Below, piece by piece: positions 6,896-7,291 of a stretch of 7,291 nucleotides of DNA. The position numbers and the translations under genes were made by a program. The notes under the pieces are model-generated. The model did not search any database, had not been told where the DNA came from, and saw only the letters and a program-made list of their open reading frames with translations. Numbering within the stretch: the stretch's first letter is position 1; the number at the start of each line of letters is the position of its first letter. Origin of the DNA: Anaerolineales bacterium (GTDB taxonomy: Bacteria > Chloroflexota > Anaerolineae > 4572-78 > J111); assembly GCA_012032575.1 (NCBI GenBank), contig JAAUSP010000390.1, forward strand, positions 1 through 7,291. The letters are read 5' to 3'.

Positions 6896-6924
6896 ATTAT
6901 ACCACAGGCTGTTGACAGTGGCAA
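6896..6924 (-). promoter_or_regulatory. sigma70-type promoter of the nusA operon
   Basis: On the minus strand, -35 TTGCCA (6924-6919; five of six to TTGACA) and -10 TATAAT (6901-6896; perfect) are separated by exactly 17 nt. The -10 is extended by TGG. Initiation is expected near 6891-6888, giving a leader of roughly 100 nt. The spacer holds imperfect dyads (CTGT 6909-6912 with ACAG 6915-6918; CCAC 6902-6905 with GTGG 6918-6921) that could be an operator, though this is weak. Confidence 0.85.
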
Positions 6925-6951
6925 GTAGAATAAAGTGAAAAAGAGTAGGGC

Positions 6952-7018
6952 GTTGGAAGGCTGGAGGAATGAAAGAATGATATCCCATTCCTCCAACTTT
7001 CCAGCCTTCCAACCTTCC
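6952..7018. repeat. Inverted repeat of period-8 TTGGAAGG-type units
   Basis: Left arm GTTGGAAGGCTGGAGGAATG (6952-6971) is the reverse complement of the right arm (6986-7013), except that the right arm carries one extra 8-nt unit. Read on the minus strand the right arm is built of GTTGGAAG, GCTGGAAA and GTTGGAGG followed by AATG. A further GGAAG-type piece runs up to the TAG stop at 7020-7018. The 14-nt centre is 6972-6985. It could end transcription or stabilise the 3' end of the upstream mRNA; no U-tract follows. Confidence 0.75.
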
Positions 7019-7291
7019 TATTCGACCCGCCGGTACAAAATAAAATACCACATTGGCGTGTTGGCGTCAAACGGAAAATCAATGGACGGGGCAACCGGCT
7101 GACCTGCTTCATCCACCAGTTGCAGTGACCACGTGCCGGTCGGCGAATTAAACGCCTCGTACTTCAAGTTGCCGCCCTTGTACTGTCTTGCCCCGCTGTT
7201 CACGGTCCAATCCCCGGCGCTAGCCTGGCTGTCTACCTGAAACCGCTGCTGTGACGCCCCAGGACGCGATAGCCGCTGATCGGTTGTTGTC
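7018..7291 (-). CDS. C-terminal part of an unrecognised protein
   Basis: A frame open to the window edge encodes the last 90 residues of a protein ending at TAG (7020-7018). An in-frame GTG at 7203 exists, but coding-like sequence continues upstream without a stop through SRPGASQQRFQVDSQASAGD, so the gene is taken as partial. The tail is rich in Gly, Ser, Asn and aromatics, with GTWSLQLVDEAGQPVAPSID and ends MWYFILYRRVE; alternating hydrophobic residues suggest a beta-rich, Ig-like or secreted fold. No family is recognised. It is not RimP. It probably belongs to a separate transcription unit, since the nusA promoter lies after its stop. Confidence 0.65.
   Translation of the reverse strand, partial: TTTDQRLSRPGASQQRFQVDSQASAGDWTVNSGARQYKGGNLKYEAFNSPTGTWSLQLVDEAGQPVAPSIDFPFDANTPMWYFILYRRVE

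Noticed and set aside
6912..6940. A perfect TTGACA on the plus strand (6912-6917)
   Set aside because: No -10 hexamer lies at 16-18 nt; the site is the reverse side of the nusA promoter spacer and no plus-strand gene follows.

Overview
The window carries a bacterial transcription/translation operon, with every recognisable gene on the minus strand. Read in the direction of transcription (high to low coordinates) the order is: C-terminal end of an unrecognised protein, nusA, ylxR, infB, rbfA, truB, ribF. The gene order, the short (608-residue) InfB, the long acidic/proline-rich then basic tail on NusA, and hairpin-forming repeats with periods of 7-8 nt suggest an uncultured Chloroflexota (Anaerolineae-like) genome. 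That taxonomic call is an inference from general familiarity, not from a search.

Layout from the right end. 7018-7291 is the end of an unknown gene, and its stop codon abuts an inverted repeat (6952-7018). A very good sigma70-type promoter (TTGCCA, 17-nt spacer, extended -10 TGGTATAAT; 6896-6924) then faces nusA. A textbook intrinsic terminator (6838-6864) lies between that promoter and the nusA GTG start, so the operon appears to begin with a leader attenuator. nusA overlaps ylxR by 4 nt (ATGA). A gene-free stretch of 365 nt follows, where many genomes carry the small L7Ae-family gene ylxQ. infB has a strong Shine-Dalgarno; rbfA follows after 2 nt. A heptamer-repeat hairpin separates rbfA from truB, ribF follows truB after 11 nt, and a probable terminator and further heptamer repeats lie beyond ribF. 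The left edge is a GC-rich 66-nt element that can fold as a three-way junction.

The genes work together in elongation/termination control (NusA), translation initiation (IF2), 30S maturation (RbfA), tRNA pseudouridine-55 formation (TruB), RNA metabolism (YlxR) and FMN/FAD synthesis (RibF).

As written, ylxR, rbfA and truB are each frameshifted. Nearly every break can be repaired by restoring one base to a homopolymer run, and the repaired proteins have complete family motifs and lengths (95, 127 and 311 aa). nusA, infB and ribF are intact. Sequencing or assembly error is the leading explanation. The two most interesting non-coding observations are the attenuator in front of nusA, whose product itself stimulates intrinsic termination, and the placement of three different short-period repeat families right at gene stop codons.
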